This document shows positions 16,443-24,890 of a stretch of 64,000 nucleotides of DNA, piece by piece (the first letter of the stretch is position 1; the number at the start of each line of letters is the position of its first letter). Position numbers and translations under genes: made by a program. The stretch is from JAGVSZ01 sp963747775. GTDB taxonomy: Bacteria; Pseudomonadota; Gammaproteobacteria; Burkholderiales; SG8-39. The notes beneath the pieces are model-generated. The model did no database searches. It was not told the origin of the DNA and worked only from the letters and a program-made list of their open reading frames with translations. The DNA lies in assembly GCA_963747775.1 (NCBI GenBank), contig CAVVGT010000003.1:310001-374000 (forward strand), written 5' to 3'.

Positions 16443-17379
16443 CTAGGCGCGGCTTGGTCGTTGCGCTGCCTTGGCGCTCGTGAAGTCGATAACGTTGCTC
16501 ACCGCTTCTCGGCCTTCAAGGAACGCGGCCCAGGTGGCGAGCAGCCCCCGGCGCTCGGCTGCGAATTGTGCGCGGTTGTAGGCGGCGCGGATCTTGTCGC
16601 CCTCCCGGTGGGCAAGGCACGCTTCGATCACGTCGGGACGTGCCGCCGCTGTCTCGTTCGCCCAGGTGGAGAAGCTCGCCCGAAAGCCGTGAACGGTAAT
16701 GTAGGCGCGCTTCATCCGCCTGAGCAGCACGAGCATCGCCATATTCGAAAGCGGCCGATCCTTGTCCATGATCGACGGGAACACGAACGGCGAGCCGATC
16801 GCCCGCATTTCGTCGAGGATCGCAAGCCCCCGTTCGGATAGGTGAACGGTATGCGCCTCGCCGCCTTTCATGCGCTCGCCTGGGACGGTCCATACAGCGC
16901 CGTCGATTTCCGACCACCTCGCGCCGATGCTCTCTCCGGTCCTTGCCGCCGTGTAGATCGTGAATTCCAGGCAGCGCGCGGCGATGCCCGCTTGAGTCCG
17001 TAGCCCCTCCACGAACCCCGGAGTCGCGGCGAAGGGTAGCGCGGCATGGGGCGTGACCCGCTTCGGCTTGTGCTCCCGGCGCAGCTTCGCGTGCAGCAGC
17101 GCCACGAGGTTAACGCCGATCGTGCCTTGCTCAACGGCCTGCTCGAATACCTCGTCGAGCCGTCGGCGTACTTGCTGCCCGGTGTCGGCCATGCGGCCTT
17201 GTATCTCGCGGAAGAATTCAAGCAGCTCGGGCCGGGTAATACCGGAATACCCAAGACGCGTTCGCGCCAGAACAGCGAAGCAGCAGCCCGCCGCCGTCCG
17301 ACTTCTCGCCCTCGCGCGCATTCAGCACGTCGCGCACCGACAGCAGGTTGAGCTTCGCTCCAAGCAGTCGCGTTGCCAT
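16443..17379 (-). pseudogene. int: Tyrosine-type integrase, internally deleted and frameshifted
   Basis: ATG 17379 has GGGAG upstream and opens a frame giving MATRLLGAKLNLLSVRDV...DGGGLLLRC...WVFRYY, the start of a P4-type integrase arm-binding domain. That frame ends in TGA at 17218. From about 17240 the second frame takes over with the core-binding domain (ITRPELLEFFREIQ) and the catalytic domain to 16443. The catalytic residues are all present: Arg in TAARTGES, HGFR, His in LAHREGD and Tyr in AAYNRAQF. About 100 residues expected between the two parts are missing. A shorter product from an internal start (17321 frame) is conceivable but would lack arm binding. The gene points away from the tRNA, as usual. 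Confidence 0.8.
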
Positions 17380-17434
17380 TTGCACTCCCTTTTCTATCCG
17401 CCTCTGTATCCGCCGCTCTATCCGCCTGAAACTC

Positions 17435-17590
17435 GCGCATAGGGCCGCACTTTGGCGAAAGCGTCCTGCACCTTGAAAACCGCGAAGCAGCTTACTTCGC
17501 TTGTCGCGTCAGAGGGATACTGCACTCTGACGCGACGCGGGTGCACCTTAGGGAGTAAGTCTAGGAGTCCCGCCGTCAGGAATCGAACCT
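17435..17590. repeat. Attachment-site repeat, copy B (newer island)
   Basis: This segment joins the integrase 5' flank to the 3' end of tRNA-Arg and matches 11093-11247 colinearly. By eye the identity is about four bases in five, higher in the hairpins. It is the expected attachment region restored by integration. Confidence 0.8.
17482..17536. other. Two conserved hairpins between integrase and tRNA
   Basis: The first stem is GCGAAG (17482-17487) with CTTCGC (17495-17500). The second is a perfect 12-bp stem, 17503-17514 with 17525-17536, around a 10-base loop. The same stems occur at 11140-11158 and 11161-11194. In the second stem the pair A11170-T11185 is replaced by G17512-C17527, a compensatory change. 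This could be an integrase/excisionase binding array or a small RNA element; the pattern argues that pairing matters. Confidence 0.55.
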
Positions 17591-17639
17591 GAATCTAGCG
17601 CTTAGGAGGCGCTCGTTCTATCCATTGAACTACGGCGAG
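17568..17639 (-). tRNA. tRNA-Arg (anticodon CCU)
   Basis: The minus-strand sequence folds as a normal tRNA. Acceptor strand CTCGCCG (17639-17633) pairs with CGGCGGG (one G-U pair), discriminator A at 17568 and no encoded CCA. The anticodon stem AGCGC/GCGCT encloses loop CTCCTAA, giving anticodon CCU for AGG codons. The T arm is CAGG-TTCGATT-CCTG. Body and spacing match E. coli tRNA-Arg(CCU). This gene is a known hotspot for island integration, as seen here. Confidence 0.95.
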
Positions 17640-17742
17640 AGCGGCGCGGATTCTACGCGATCCGACCGGCACGGAGGGGGAGGTCGCGGGCACGATCGAG
17701 GTGGACGGCGCAGGACGCCGACAGTCTGCTACCGTAGGGCCC

Positions 17743-19248
17743 ATGCAACGACTGCGCGCGCTCTCGCCGTCGATCCTGAAGGGCATTCGGCGTGGCATCG
17801 AGAAGGAGAGCCTGAGGGTGCGACCCGACGGCTCGCTCGCCCTCACGCCCCACCCGGGCGCGCTCGGCTCGGCGTTGACGCACACCCACATCACCACCGA
17901 CTTCAGCGAAGCGCAACTCGAGCTGATCACGGCCCCACACCCGAGTCCGGAGGCGTGCCTGGACGAGCTCCAGCGCATCCACCAAGTCGTCTATCGCGCC
18001 ATCGGCGAGGAGTTGCTCTGGTGCGCGAGCATGCCCTGCCAGCTTCCGGCGGACGACGGCATCCCCATCGGCCGCTACGGAACCGCGAACGTCGGGCGCG
18101 CAAAGACCGTGTATCGCACCGGCCTTGCCCACCGCTACGGCCGGCGCATGCAGACGATCTCGGGCATTCACTACAACTGGTCGCTGCCGGAGGCGACGAG
18201 CGCGGAGTACTTCGCGCTCATCCGCAATTTCCGGCGGCATTCGTGGCTGGTGCTCTATCTCTTCGGGGCCTCGCCGGCGCTCTGCAGCACGTTCGTCGCG
18301 GGCCGCGAGCACGAGCTGCACGAGCTCGCCCCGGGCACGCTCTATCTGCCCCATGCCACGTCGCTTCGCATGGGGCGCCTCGGCTACCAGAGCGATGCGC
18401 AGGCGACGCTCGCGGTGAGCTATAACAGCCTCGAGAGCTATGCGGCGTCGCTGCACGACGCGCTCACCCGGCCATACCCCCCGTACGAGGCGATCGGGAT
18501 CCACGACGGCGACGACTACCGGCAGCTCGCCACGAGTCTCCTGCAGATCGAGAACGAGTTCTACGGCACCATCCGGCCCAAACGCACAATCCGCCCCGGC
18601 GAGCGGCCGCTCCACGCGCTGCGGGAGCGCGGCGTCGAATACGTCGAGGTGCGGCTGATGGACCTCGATCCCTTCGTTCCGGTCGCCATCACGGCGGCGA
18701 CGATGCGCTTTCTGGACGTCTTCCTGCTCCACTGCCTGCTCGCGGAAAGTCCGCCCGACACGCCCGACGAGATCGCCGCCATCCAGCGCAATCAGCAGCG
18801 CGTCGCCACGCGCGGGCGCGAGCCGGGCCTGAAGCTCGGCCGCGGCTCGCAGGAAGTCTCGCTCTTCGAGTGGGGCGGGCAGCTGCTCGTCGAGTGCGAG
18901 CCGCTCGCCGCGGCGCTCGATGTCGCGCACGGCGGCGGCACGGCCCACCGGGTCGCGCTCGCCGCGGCGGTGGCGGCGCTCAAACAGCCCGACAGCACGC
19001 CCTCGGCGCGCGTGCTCGAAGTTACGGCGCGCGAGTACGGCAAGTCCTACGTGCGCTTCGTGCTCGCGCTCTCCCATCTGCACGCGCGACACCTGCGCGC
19101 GTTGCCGCTGTCGGCGGACGTCGGGGCGAAGTTTGCGCGGCTCGCGGAGGAATCGCTCGCGGCGCAGCGTCGGATCGAGGCGGCCGATACCGTTCCCTTC
19201 GAGACTTTCCGGCAGCGGTACCTTTCGCCCGACCAACTAAAGGCTTGA
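17743..19248 (+). CDS. gshA: Glutamate-cysteine ligase
   Basis: This 501-residue proteobacterial type 1 GshA joins L-glutamate and L-cysteine with ATP, the first step of glutathione synthesis. Family landmarks are GIEKESLRV near the start, the GRYG/TVYRTGLAHRYG region, MQTISGIHYNWSLP and the VEYVEVRLMDLDPF segment. The start MQRLRALSPS at 17743 was chosen over the 14-codon longer frame, since it matches the usual N-terminus. It lies just beyond tRNA-Arg, so it marks the chromosomal side of the island. The next gene starts eight bases after the stop. Confidence 0.95.
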   Translation: MQRLRALSPSILKGIRRGIEKESLRVRPDGSLALTPHPGALGSALTHTHITTDFSEAQLELITAPHPSPEACLDELQRIHQVVYRAIGEELLWCASMPCQLPADDGIPIGRYGTANVGRAKTVYRTGLAHRYGRRMQTISGIHYNWSLPEATSAEYFALIRNFRRHSWLVLYLFGASPALCSTFVAGREHELHELAPGTLYLPHATSLRMGRLGYQSDAQATLAVSYNSLESYAASLHDALTRPYPPYEAIGIHDGDDYRQLATSLLQIENEFYGTIRPKRTIRPGERPLHALRERGVEYVEVRLMDLDPFVPVAITAATMRFLDVFLLHCLLAESPPDTPDEIAAIQRNQQRVATRGREPGLKLGRGSQEVSLFEWGGQLLVECEPLAAALDVAHGGGTAHRVALAAAVAALKQPDSTPSARVLEVTAREYGKSYVRFVLALSHLHARHLRALPLSADVGAKFARLAEESLAAQRRIEAADTVPFETFRQRYLSPDQLKA

Positions 19249-19256
19249 GGCTCGGC

Positions 19257-20237
19257 ATGAGAGCGGTGCGGTGCAAGACCTGGGGCGGCCCCGAGACGCT
19301 GGTCGTCGAGGAGGTGCCGGCGCCGCGCGCGAGCGCGGGCGAGGTCGTGGTGGACGTGAAGGCGGCCGGCGTGAACTTTCCCGACATGCTGATGATCCAG
19401 GGCAAGTACCAGATCAAGCCGCAGCTTCCCTTCACGCCCGGCGTCGAGCTTGCCGGCATCGTGAAGGAGACGGGGAGCGGCGTCACGCAGGCGAAGCCCG
19501 GAGACGCGGTGGTCGCAAACGTCGCGTTCGGGGCGTTCGCCGAGGAATGCGTGGTGCCGGAAGCGCGGCTCGTGCCGCTGCCGCGCGGCGTGGACTTCGC
19601 TGCGGCCGCCGGATTCACCGTCGCGTACGGCACGGCGTGGCACGCACTCAAGGACCGGGGCCAGCTCAATGCGGGCGAGACCCTGCTCGTGCTCGGTGCC
19701 GCTGGCGGCGTCGGGCTTGCCGCGGTCGAGCTGGGCGCGGCAATGGGGGCGCGGGTGATCGCGGCGGCCTCGAGCGAAGAGAAGCTCGCCGTCTGCCGCG
19801 CGCACGGTGCGGCGGAGACGATCGACTACGCCACCGAGGATCTGCGCGAGCGCGTGCGTGCGCTCGTGGGCGAGAAAGGCGTCGACGTCGTCTACGATCC
19901 GGTCGGCGGCGCGCTGAGCGAGCCGGCGCTGCGCAGCGTCGGATGGCGCGGCCGCTTCCTCGTGATCGGGTTCGCCGGCGGCGAGATTCCGCGCCTGCCC
20001 GCGAACGTGCCGCTGCTCAAGGGCAGCGCGATCGTGGGTGTCTACTGGGGCGAGTGGCTGAAGCGCGAACCCGAGGCGAGCCGGCAGGAGATGGCCCAGC
20101 TTGCCGGCTGGCTCGCCGACGGTCGCGTGCGACCGCATGTCTCGGCGCGCTATCCCCTGGCGCGGACCGGCGACGCCCTGAACGCGCTTTCGCAGCGCGC
20201 GGTGACCGGCAAGGTCGTGATCGAGCCGGAGGCCTGA
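19257..20237 (+). CDS. NADPH:quinone oxidoreductase family protein (zinc-free MDR)
   Basis: This 326-residue medium-chain dehydrogenase/reductase has the quinone oxidoreductase layout: catalytic N-terminal domain (VKAAGVNFPDMLMIQGKYQ), then a Rossmann domain with LVLGAAGGVGLAAVELGAAMGARVIA at about 141-166. The zinc ligands of alcohol dehydrogenases are absent. Likely reduces quinones or enones with NADPH. It is closely spaced with gshA and the DUF924 gene, so a single transcript is likely. Confidence 0.9.
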   Translation: MRAVRCKTWGGPETLVVEEVPAPRASAGEVVVDVKAAGVNFPDMLMIQGKYQIKPQLPFTPGVELAGIVKETGSGVTQAKPGDAVVANVAFGAFAEECVVPEARLVPLPRGVDFAAAAGFTVAYGTAWHALKDRGQLNAGETLLVLGAAGGVGLAAVELGAAMGARVIAAASSEEKLAVCRAHGAAETIDYATEDLRERVRALVGEKGVDVVYDPVGGALSEPALRSVGWRGRFLVIGFAGGEIPRLPANVPLLKGSAIVGVYWGEWLKREPEASRQEMAQLAGWLADGRVRPHVSARYPLARTGDALNALSQRAVTGKVVIEPEA

Positions 20238-20244
20238 AGGTCGT

Positions 20245-20826
20245 ATGCGCGTCGCCTCCTGGCCAGACGTACTCGAGTTCTGGTTCGGCGCGCCCGATTC
20301 GCCCGAATTCGGGCGCCCGCGCGCGCCCTGGTTCGTCAAGTCCGCGGAGTTCGATGCGCTGATCCGCGATCGCTTCCTCGCCGTGCACGAGGCGGCAGCG
20401 GCCGGCGCACTCGACGCCTGGGCGAGCCGGCCGCTCGCGGCGCTCGCGCTGGCGGTGGCGCTGGACCAGTTTCCGCGCAACATGTTCCGCGGCACGCCGC
20501 GCGCGTTCGCCGCCGATGCGCGCGCGCTCGCGCTCGCGCGCGAGGTCATCGCACGCGGCTTCGACGAGGTACTCCTGCCGGTTCAACGCTGGTTCGTCTA
20601 CCTGCCGTTCGAGCACTCCGAGACACTCGACGCCCAGCGTGAATCGCTGCGGCTGTTCGAACCGCTCGCCAGCGACGCGGCGGGCGCCGGCACATTCGCT
20701 TACGCGATGCGGCATTACGCGGTCGTTGCGCGGTTCGGGCGGTTCCCGCACCGCAATGCCATCCTCGGGCGCGAGTCGACGCCGGAGGAACTGGGGTTCC
20801 TCGCGCAGCCCGGGTCGTCGTTCTAG
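20245..20826 (+). CDS. DUF924 family protein
   Basis: This 193-residue helical protein is a typical DUF924 member. It begins with the VLEFWFGAPD motif, and has LALALAVALDQFPRNMFRGTPRAFA in the middle and FVYLPFEHSE and HRNAILGRESTPEE near the end. The function is unknown; the fold is helical-repeat (TPR-like). It is seven bases downstream of the quinone oxidoreductase and 24 bases upstream of a methyltransferase. Confidence 0.92.
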   Translation: MRVASWPDVLEFWFGAPDSPEFGRPRAPWFVKSAEFDALIRDRFLAVHEAAAAGALDAWASRPLAALALAVALDQFPRNMFRGTPRAFAADARALALAREVIARGFDEVLLPVQRWFVYLPFEHSETLDAQRESLRLFEPLASDAAGAGTFAYAMRHYAVVARFGRFPHRNAILGRESTPEELGFLAQPGSSF

Positions 20827-20849
20827 GCCTCCGGCGGATTTCCGCACAG

Positions 20850-21407
20850 ATGCCAGCCGCGCAAGCCGCGCACGACATCGAGTCGCCCTCCTCGTGGGTC
20901 GTCCGCTGGGCAACGCTCGTCCGTCCTGGGAGCGAGGTGCTCGACCTCGCGTGCGGGGCGGGGCGGCACGCACGCTATCTCGCCGCGCGGGGCTGCAGCG
21001 TTCTCGCGGTCGACCGCGATGGAGCGGCGATCGCGAAACTGGCCGCGGTGGCGGGAGTCTTCACCCGTACGGCCGACCTCGAAGGCGCCGCGTGGCCCTT
21101 CGCGCCGTCGAGCTTCGACGCGGTCGTGGTCGCGAACTACCTGCACCGGCCGCTCTTCGGTCCAATCGTCGCCGCGCTGCGGCCCGGGGGGGTCCTCGTG
21201 TACGAGACATTCATGGTCGGGAACGAACGCTTCGGCAGGCCGTCGAACCCTCATTTCCTATTGCGGCCGGGCGAGTTGCTGGCAGCCGTTCAGGGCCAAC
21301 TCGAGGTCGTCGCCTTCGAGCAGGGGGAGGTGGGCACCCCCAAGCCCGCGGTCGTCCAGCGGATCTGCGCCTTGAGGGGGGCGGCTGACCGCGTCAAGAT
21401 CGGCTAA
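20850..21407 (+). CDS. Class I SAM-dependent methyltransferase
   Basis: This 185-residue methyltransferase has motif I EVLDLACGAGRHARYLAARG (about 32-51), an acidic residue after strand two (AVDRD), motif II around FDAVVVANYLHRPLF and a post-motif GGVLVYETF. The short length leaves no extra domain; the substrate is unknown. Proteins of this kind (TehB/tellurite-resistance-like) are common downstream of DUF924 in related bacteria, to my recollection. Confidence 0.88.
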   Translation: MPAAQAAHDIESPSSWVVRWATLVRPGSEVLDLACGAGRHARYLAARGCSVLAVDRDGAAIAKLAAVAGVFTRTADLEGAAWPFAPSSFDAVVVANYLHRPLFGPIVAALRPGGVLVYETFMVGNERFGRPSNPHFLLRPGELLAAVQGQLEVVAFEQGEVGTPKPAVVQRICALRGAADRVKIG

Positions 21408-21466
21408 AGGTGCGTCCTGGCGGGGAAATCCGTTAAAATCGATCATTTCTTCAAGGGCGTGAGGCC

Positions 21467-22384
21467 ATGATTACCGGAAGCCTGGTCGCCATCGTGACAC
21501 CGATGCTCGAGGACGGCCGCCTCGACATCCCGCGGTTCAAAGCGCTGATCGACTGGCACATCGCCGAAGCCACCGATGGCATCGTCGTCGTCGGCACCAC
21601 CGGCGAGTCGCCGACGGTCGGCTTCGACGAGCACAAGGAGCTCATCCACGTCGCGGTCGCGCACGCAGGGGGTCGCATCCCCATCGTCGCGGGCACCGGC
21701 GCCAACTCGACCGCGGAAGCGATCGAACTCACCGAGTCGGCGAAGCGCGCCGGCGCAGCCGCCTGCCTCTCCGTCGTGCCGTACTACAACAAGCCGACCC
21801 AGGAAGGGCTCTACCGCCACTTCAAGGCGATCGCCGACGCGGTCGATATTCCGAGCATCCTCTACAACGTGCCCGGCCGCACGGTCGCGGACCTCGCGAA
21901 CGACACGACGTTGCGGCTCGCCCAGATCCCGAACATCGTCGGGGTCAAGGACGCGACCGCAAACATGGAGCGCGGCACCGATCTCGTCAAGCGCGCGCCA
22001 GAGGGCTTCGCGGTCTACAGCGGCGACGACGCCAGCGGCCTGGCGCTGATGCTGATGGGCGGGCACGGCATCATCTCCGTGACCGCGAACGTGGCGCCGC
22101 GGCTGATGCACGAGATGTGCGTGGCGGCGCTCGCAGGCGACCTCGCGCGCGCGCGCGAGGTCAACCACAAGTTGCTCGGGCTGCACCGGCACCTCTTCGT
22201 CGAGGCGAATCCGATCCCGGTGAAGTGGGCCGTCGCGCAGCTCGGATTGATCGAGGGCGGCATCAGACTGCCCCTCACGCCGCTGTCGGCGCAATACCAG
22301 GAGACCGTCAGGGAGGCCATGCGCGAGGCCGGTGTGCTCCAACAAGCAAGCGGCTTGCGCCTCGTGGAGGGTCGAGGGGCATGA
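21467..22384 (+). CDS. dapA: 4-hydroxy-tetrahydrodipicolinate synthase
   Basis: This 305-residue DapA condenses pyruvate with aspartate semialdehyde in lysine and peptidoglycan precursor synthesis. Landmarks are GSLVAIVTPM, the GTTGESPT pyruvate-binding motif (about 43-50), Tyr in YNVPGRT (catalytic triad) and the Schiff-base lysine in GVKDATANMER (about 163). A possible -10 (TAAAAT, 21433-21438) and GTGAGG precede the ATG. The stop overlaps the start of bamC by four bases. Confidence 0.96.
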   Translation: MITGSLVAIVTPMLEDGRLDIPRFKALIDWHIAEATDGIVVVGTTGESPTVGFDEHKELIHVAVAHAGGRIPIVAGTGANSTAEAIELTESAKRAGAAACLSVVPYYNKPTQEGLYRHFKAIADAVDIPSILYNVPGRTVADLANDTTLRLAQIPNIVGVKDATANMERGTDLVKRAPEGFAVYSGDDASGLALMLMGGHGIISVTANVAPRLMHEMCVAALAGDLARAREVNHKLLGLHRHLFVEANPIPVKWAVAQLGLIEGGIRLPLTPLSAQYQETVREAMREAGVLQQASGLRLVEGRGA

Positions 22385-23514
22385 AGAGATCGACGCGGGC
22401 ACTCCTCGCCGCGCTCTCCGTTCCGTTGCTGCTCGCCGGGTGCGGCCTCGGCGAGATGGTGATGGGCGGCAAGAGCGTCGAGTACAAGTCGGCCGGAAAG
22501 CTCCCGCCGCTGGAGGTCCCCCCGGATCTGACCCGGCCGGGGCGCGACGACCGCTACCAGGTGCCGGACGTCACGCCCGGCGGCACGGCCACCTTCTCCG
22601 CCTACAACGCGGAGCGCGGCGGCGGGGCGCGCTCGGCCGAAGTGCTGCCGGCCTCGGCCAGCGTGCGCATCGAGCGCGACGGTAACACGCGCTACATCGT
22701 CCTCGCCGAGCCGCCCGACAAACTCTGGGTGCCGGTCAAGGAGTTCTGGCAGGAGAACGGTTTCCTGCTCAAGATCGACAGCCCGGAAGCTGGCGTCATG
22801 GAGACCGACTGGGCGGAGAACCGCGCCAAGATCCCGCAGGATCCGATCCGCAACCTGCTTGGCAAGGTGCTCGACCAGGCGTACTCGACCGGCGAGCGCG
22901 ACAAGTTCCGCACGCGCCTCGAGCGCACGCCGAACGGCGGCACCGAAATCTTCATCAGCCACCGCGGAATGGTCGAGCAGGTGGTGAACAGCTCGCGCGG
23001 CATGGAAGGCACGGTCTGGGAGCCGCGCCCCGCGGACCCCGAACTCGAGGCCGAGTTCCTGCGCCGGATGATGGTGAAACTCGGCGTCGAGGAAGTCCGT
23101 GCGAAGGCGATGCTCACGCCGGACGGCAAAACCCAGGAACGCGCTCAGATCGTGAAGGGCACCGACGGCGGGAGCCTGTTGCGCGTCGACGACCCGTTCG
23201 ATCGCGCGTGGCGGCGCGTCGGCGTGGCGCTCGACCGGGTGGGCTTCACCGTCGAGGATCGCGACCGCACCAAAGGCATCTACTTCGTGCGCTATGCGGA
23301 TCCGCAGGAAGGTGCGAAAAAGGACAGCGGTCTTCTCTCGAAGCTGGCGTTCTGGCGGAGCACCGACACGGCGAAGCCCGCCGCGCAATACCAGGTCGTG
23401 GTCAATGCCGCGACCAACACGAGCCAGGTCCGCATCCTCGGCAAGGACGGCGGCCCGGACAACACCGGCGCCTCGCAAAAAATCCTCGGCCTTCTCTACG
23501 ATCAGCTGAAGTGA
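22381..23514 (+). CDS. bamC: Outer membrane assembly lipoprotein BamC (NlpB)
   Basis: This 377-residue lipoprotein has a signal peptide ending in the lipobox LLAG-C (Cys about 21). A disordered N-terminal loop follows (VEYKSAGKLPPLEVPPDL), known in the family to contact BamD. Two helix-grip domains come next (VLAEPPDKLWVPVKEFW... and LLRVDDPFDRAWRRVGVALDRVGF). It acts at the inner face of the outer membrane in the BAM complex. The ATGA overlap with dapA shows coupling; the dapA-bamC order is conserved in proteobacteria. Confidence 0.95.
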   Translation: MKRSTRALLAALSVPLLLAGCGLGEMVMGGKSVEYKSAGKLPPLEVPPDLTRPGRDDRYQVPDVTPGGTATFSAYNAERGGGARSAEVLPASASVRIERDGNTRYIVLAEPPDKLWVPVKEFWQENGFLLKIDSPEAGVMETDWAENRAKIPQDPIRNLLGKVLDQAYSTGERDKFRTRLERTPNGGTEIFISHRGMVEQVVNSSRGMEGTVWEPRPADPELEAEFLRRMMVKLGVEEVRAKAMLTPDGKTQERAQIVKGTDGGSLLRVDDPFDRAWRRVGVALDRVGFTVEDRDRTKGIYFVRYADPQEGAKKDSGLLSKLAFWRSTDTAKPAAQYQVVVNAATNTSQVRILGKDGGPDNTGASQKILGLLYDQLK

Positions 23515-23564
23515 CGCTGCCGTCGCGCTCCGCGTCGCTCGCTCTTCCTCCTATCGCGCCTCTT

Positions 23565-23591
23565 CCGCTCCGCGCGTCGCGCGCGGAGCGG
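23565..23591. other. Perfect 12-bp palindrome between bamC and the MBL gene
   Basis: CCGCTCCGCGCG (23565-23576), three-base loop, CGCGCGGAGCGG (23580-23591). No T tract follows, so it is not a standard terminator. It could attenuate transcription or be a protein-binding site. Confidence 0.5.
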
Positions 23592-23616
23592 CGCATCTCC
23601 GTGTGCGCTCCCGTCG

Positions 23617-24381
23617 GTGCGCTTCGCGTCGCTCGGTAGCGGTTCGGGGGGCAACGCGCTCGTCGTCGAGGCGGGCGCGTCGCGGGTCATGGTCGACTGC
23701 GGCTTTTCCATCGAGGAGACCGAGCGTCGTCTCGCGCGCATCGGGCTGGCCGCCGGGGATCTCGCGGGCATCGTGGTGACGCACGAGCACGGCGACCACG
23801 CCGACGGCGCGATTCCCTTCGCGCGGCGCCACGGGCTGCGCGTCTGGATGACTCACGGGACGCTGCGGGCGACGGCCGACGGCGGCGGTCCGGACCCGGT
23901 CGTGACCGTGATCGATACCCATGCGTCGTTCGCGGTCGGCGACCTCGCGGTGGCGCCGTTTCCGGTGCCGCACGATGCCCGTGAGCCGGTTCAGCTCGTG
24001 CTCGGCGATGGCGCGCGGCGGCTGGGCGTGCTCACCGACATCGGCGCCTCGACGCGGCACGTCGAGTCGATGCTCTCGGGCTGCGATGCGCTGGTGCTCG
24101 AGTGCAACCATGACGAGCGGATGCTCGCGGACGGCCCTTATCCCGGCTGGCTGAAGGCGCGCGTCGGGGGGCCGTTCGGGCATCTCGCGAACGCTGCGGC
24201 GGCGCAATTGCTCGCCGCGCTCGACCGCTCGAAGCTGCGTCACGTGATTGCCGCGCATCTCTCGGACAAGAACAACCGGCCGGAGCTCGCGCGCGCGGCG
24301 CTCGCCGGCGTGCTCGGCTGCGCGGCGGACTGGATCGGAATCGCGGAGCAGACGAGCGGTTTCGACTGGCGCCAGATCTGA
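23617..24381 (+). CDS. MBL-fold metallohydrolase (YycJ/WalJ-like)
   Basis: This 254-residue metallo-beta-lactamase-fold protein starts LGSGSGGNALVVEAG and has the metal motif THEHGDHADG (about 54-63), a second His in PVPHDAREP, an Asp in LTDIGAS and a late His in AAHLSDKNNRPE. The pattern fits the YycJ/WalJ group of probable exonucleases or phosphodiesterases. The only start giving the family N-terminus is GTG 23617; no good Shine-Dalgarno is seen. The hairpin at 23565-23591 separates it from bamC. Confidence 0.9.
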   Translation: MRFASLGSGSGGNALVVEAGASRVMVDCGFSIEETERRLARIGLAAGDLAGIVVTHEHGDHADGAIPFARRHGLRVWMTHGTLRATADGGGPDPVVTVIDTHASFAVGDLAVAPFPVPHDAREPVQLVLGDGARRLGVLTDIGASTRHVESMLSGCDALVLECNHDERMLADGPYPGWLKARVGGPFGHLANAAAAQLLAALDRSKLRHVIAAHLSDKNNRPELARAALAGVLGCAADWIGIAEQTSGFDWRQI

Positions 24382-24398
24382 GCCGGCGGCCGGGCCGC

Positions 24399-24433
24399 AA
24401 AAAAGCGAAGGCCGGCTTGGCGCCGGCCTTCGA
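24399..24433 (-). terminator. Rho-independent terminator for the small lipoprotein gene
   Basis: On the minus strand gaaggccggcgcc pairs across a short loop with cggccttc and is followed by gc and six T. It lies about 50 bases past the lipoprotein stop. The plus-strand MBL gene ends 18 bases to the left, so the stem may serve both, but the T tract favours the minus strand. Confidence 0.85.
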
Positions 24434-24481
24434 AGGTTGCTGGATCCCGGGATGCGCCGGGCACACCCGGCTAACGCGGGG

Positions 24482-24730
24482 TCACTTCTTCTCGTCCTTC
24501 TTTTCCTCGGCGGCTTTCGGAGCGTCGCCCGCGGCGGGCGCGGCCGGCGCTGCTGCAGCCTGATCGGCCTTCGGTGCGTCAGCCTTCGCATCGGCAGGTG
24601 CCGGGGCCGGCGCGGGAGCGGGCGCGGGCGCGGCAGCGGGTGCGGCCGGGGCCGCGGGCTTCGCTTCTTCCTTGCCACATGCCGCCAGGGCAGCCGCGGC
24701 CATTGCGGCGACGATTAGCGTGCGTTTCAT
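24482..24730 (-). CDS. Small Ala/Pro-rich lipoprotein
   Basis: This 82-residue protein has a signal peptide with lipobox LAA-C (Cys about 18), then an Ala/Pro/Lys low-complexity tail (repeated APA and PA units) ending in KKDEKK. AAGGA precedes ATG 24730. It should be anchored to a membrane with an extended flexible arm, like other small Ala/Pro-rich lipoproteins in Betaproteobacteria. The function is unknown. It has its own terminator and a possible promoter. Confidence 0.75.
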   Translation of the reverse strand: MKRTLIVAAMAAAALAACGKEEAKPAAPAAPAAAPAPAPAPAPAPADAKADAPKADQAAAAPAAPAAGDAPKAAEEKKDEKK

Positions 24731-24819
24731 AGCGGTTCTTCCTTTTCTGGTTGTGGGGAGGAGTCGGCCGGCGTCGTGACGCGCGGCAACGCATGCCATC
24801 GCGTCGGCCAAGCTGGGAA

Positions 24820-24825
24820 AGTATA
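24820..24825 (-). promoter_or_regulatory. Possible -10 element (TATACT) for the small lipoprotein gene
   Basis: TATACT on the minus strand lies about 90 bases upstream of the lipoprotein ATG, in an otherwise GC-rich spacer. The -35 region 17 bases upstream is a poor match, so this is tentative. Confidence 0.35.
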
Positions 24826-24890
24826 TCGCGCGCCCTGACGAACGGCTGACGCGCGTCCGCAAGACGGGACGCGGTGCTGCGCCGACCCGG

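Noticed and set aside
17568..17639. Encoded CCA end on the tRNA
   Set aside because: The bases after the discriminator are ctc, so CCA must be added after transcription.
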